From contig JAEXLC010000256.1 in assembly GCA_023445495.1 (NCBI GenBank), positions 1-6,281 on the forward strand: a DNA stretch of 6,281 nt, in the 5' to 3' direction. Below, piece after piece: positions 5,635-6,281 of the stretch. Made by a program: the position numbers and the translations under genes. The stretch's first letter is position 1, and each line of letters begins with the position of its first letter. The notes beneath the pieces were generated by a model. The model had not been told where the DNA came from. It did not search any database and saw only the letters and a program-made list of their open reading frames with translations. The DNA comes from Pseudomonadota bacterium (GTDB lineage Bacteria > Pseudomonadota > Alphaproteobacteria > Sphingomonadales > Sphingomonadaceae).

Positions 5635-6114
5635 ATGAATTTCAGCGACTGGCATGTTGCGCGGGCACGGGCGCTGTTCACGGTGCTGGCCGAACGGCAT
5701 GCGCTGCGGATGCGCGGCGCCGATGCCGGGCCCGACTATCTGGAGCTGGAGCTGCCCGTCCAATATGGGCTGCGCATCGCGCTCAAGCTGGTCTGGTCGC
5801 GCGACCTGCTGCTGATCCGCAGCGACCTCTTCACCGCCGAATTCCATCTCGACGCCGATGCCGAGGCGGAAGCGAAGTTCATCGCGACGTTCGACGGGCT
5901 GGTCGAGGGCGAGATCCGCCTGCACTTGTTCTACTGGCCGCGCGGCAAGCGGCCGTACAAGACGCTGCTCCAGCGGGCCGAGGGCAATGGCGAGGACGCG
6001 CGGTGGCGCACGGTCTACACCTGGTTCCGCTGGCTGCCCTGGTCGCCGGTCGCGCGTGAGGAAACCTGGGTGAACGGCCGCGCGCCGCACCTGCATGTCG
6101 TGGGGCATGCTTAG
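5635..6114 (+). CDS. Conserved-looking hypothetical protein, 159 aa
   Basis: I do not recognise this protein. It is a soluble-looking chain without signal peptide or membrane helix. An N-terminal helix (MNFSDWHVARARALFTVLAERH) is followed by alternating hydrophobic stretches that read as beta-strands (YLELELPV, LRIALKLVW, LLLIRSDLF), then an acidic helix (DADAEAEAKFIATFDGLV). The C-terminal third is rich in Trp and Arg (YWPRGKRPYK, TWFRWLPW). Codon use matches the neighbouring genes and opposite-strand frames are poorer, so it is probably a real gene. ATG at 5635 is chosen; AGGGGG (5628-5633) lies unusually close to it, and a GTG at 5605 would add ten residues without a better binding site. 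It is divergent from the protease gene and is bounded downstream by a repeat pair, so it seems to be transcribed alone. Confidence 0.75.
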   Translation: MNFSDWHVARARALFTVLAERHALRMRGADAGPDYLELELPVQYGLRIALKLVWSRDLLLIRSDLFTAEFHLDADAEAEAKFIATFDGLVEGEIRLHLFYWPRGKRPYKTLLQRAEGNGEDARWRTVYTWFRWLPWSPVAREETWVNGRAPHLHVVGHA

Positions 6115-6153
6115 GACGTTTCTCCGCTCAGCTCGAAACCCGCAATCTCTTTA

Positions 6154-6248
6154 CCCCTGCGAAGGCCGGGGCCCAGTCTTGAAAGTTACGCGCCAAGGGC
6201 GCGTCTTCGCCGCGCACTGTTTAGTCTGGGCCCCGCCTTCGCCGGGGG
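6154..6248. repeat. Second paired REP-like element, different sequence
   Basis: Two imperfect inverted arms, CCCCTGCGAAGGCCGGGG plus CCCAGTC (6154-6178) and GTCTGGGCCCC plus GCCTTCGCCGGGGG (6224-6248), flank a centre with its own stem, ACGCGCC-AAG-GGCGCGT (6188-6204). The arms differ by a few substitutions and single-base gaps. It starts 39 bp after the stop of the 159-aa gene and may act as its transcript end. The remaining bases to the window end (6249-6281) show nothing I can assign. Confidence 0.7.
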
Positions 6249-6281
6249 AAGAAGAGTTGTGGCGCGAGAGCACGAAAACGG

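Noticed and set aside
6154..6248. Possible CRISPR repeats at the right end
   Set aside because: There are only two copies, inverted rather than direct, without regular spacers.

Overview
The window is GC-rich DNA with strong G/C third-position bias. Its gene content, a long TonB-dependent receptor of the catabolic type, a Spinster-like MFS transporter and CCCCGC-type paired repeats, looks like an alphaproteobacterium of the sphingomonad group (Sphingomonas, Sphingopyxis, Novosphingobium or relatives). That placement is inferred from protein style and repeat type, not from a marker gene.

Layout. Positions 1-173 hold no convincing gene, but contain a nested GC-rich inverted repeat (36-103) and a near-perfect 26-bp palindrome (106-131). 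From 174 to 3875 on the minus strand lie an outer-membrane TonB-dependent receptor (TBDR, 1524-3875) and, 75 bp downstream, an inner-membrane MFS transporter (174-1448). A textbook hairpin plus T-run sits between them (1466-1497). A TetR-family regulator (3994-4647, plus strand) is divergent from the receptor. The intergenic space (3876-3993) has a good sigma70-like receptor promoter (TTGAAA, 17 bp, TATAGC). A 21-bp inverted repeat (TGAAACC-N7-GGTTTCA, 3945-3965) covers its spacer and most of its -35 box, and a plus-strand TATACT overlaps the receptor -10 box.

The right third is a separate block. A pair of REP-like hairpins with 28-bp perfectly inverted arms (4672-4764) lies between the convergent ends of tetR and a CPBP-family intramembrane protease (4775-5527, minus). 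A divergent, unrecognised 159-aa protein follows (5635-6114, plus), then a second, differently sequenced repeat pair (6154-6248).

How it fits together (inference). The left block reads as a ligand-controlled uptake module. The receptor brings a substrate across the outer membrane using TonB energy, the MFS protein moves it or a derivative across the inner membrane, and the TetR protein probably represses the receptor and itself from one shared operator. The intergenic terminator would set a lower level of MFS than of receptor. No catabolic enzyme is in the window, so the substrate cannot be named. I saw no CRISPR array, transposase, tRNA, rRNA or phage gene.
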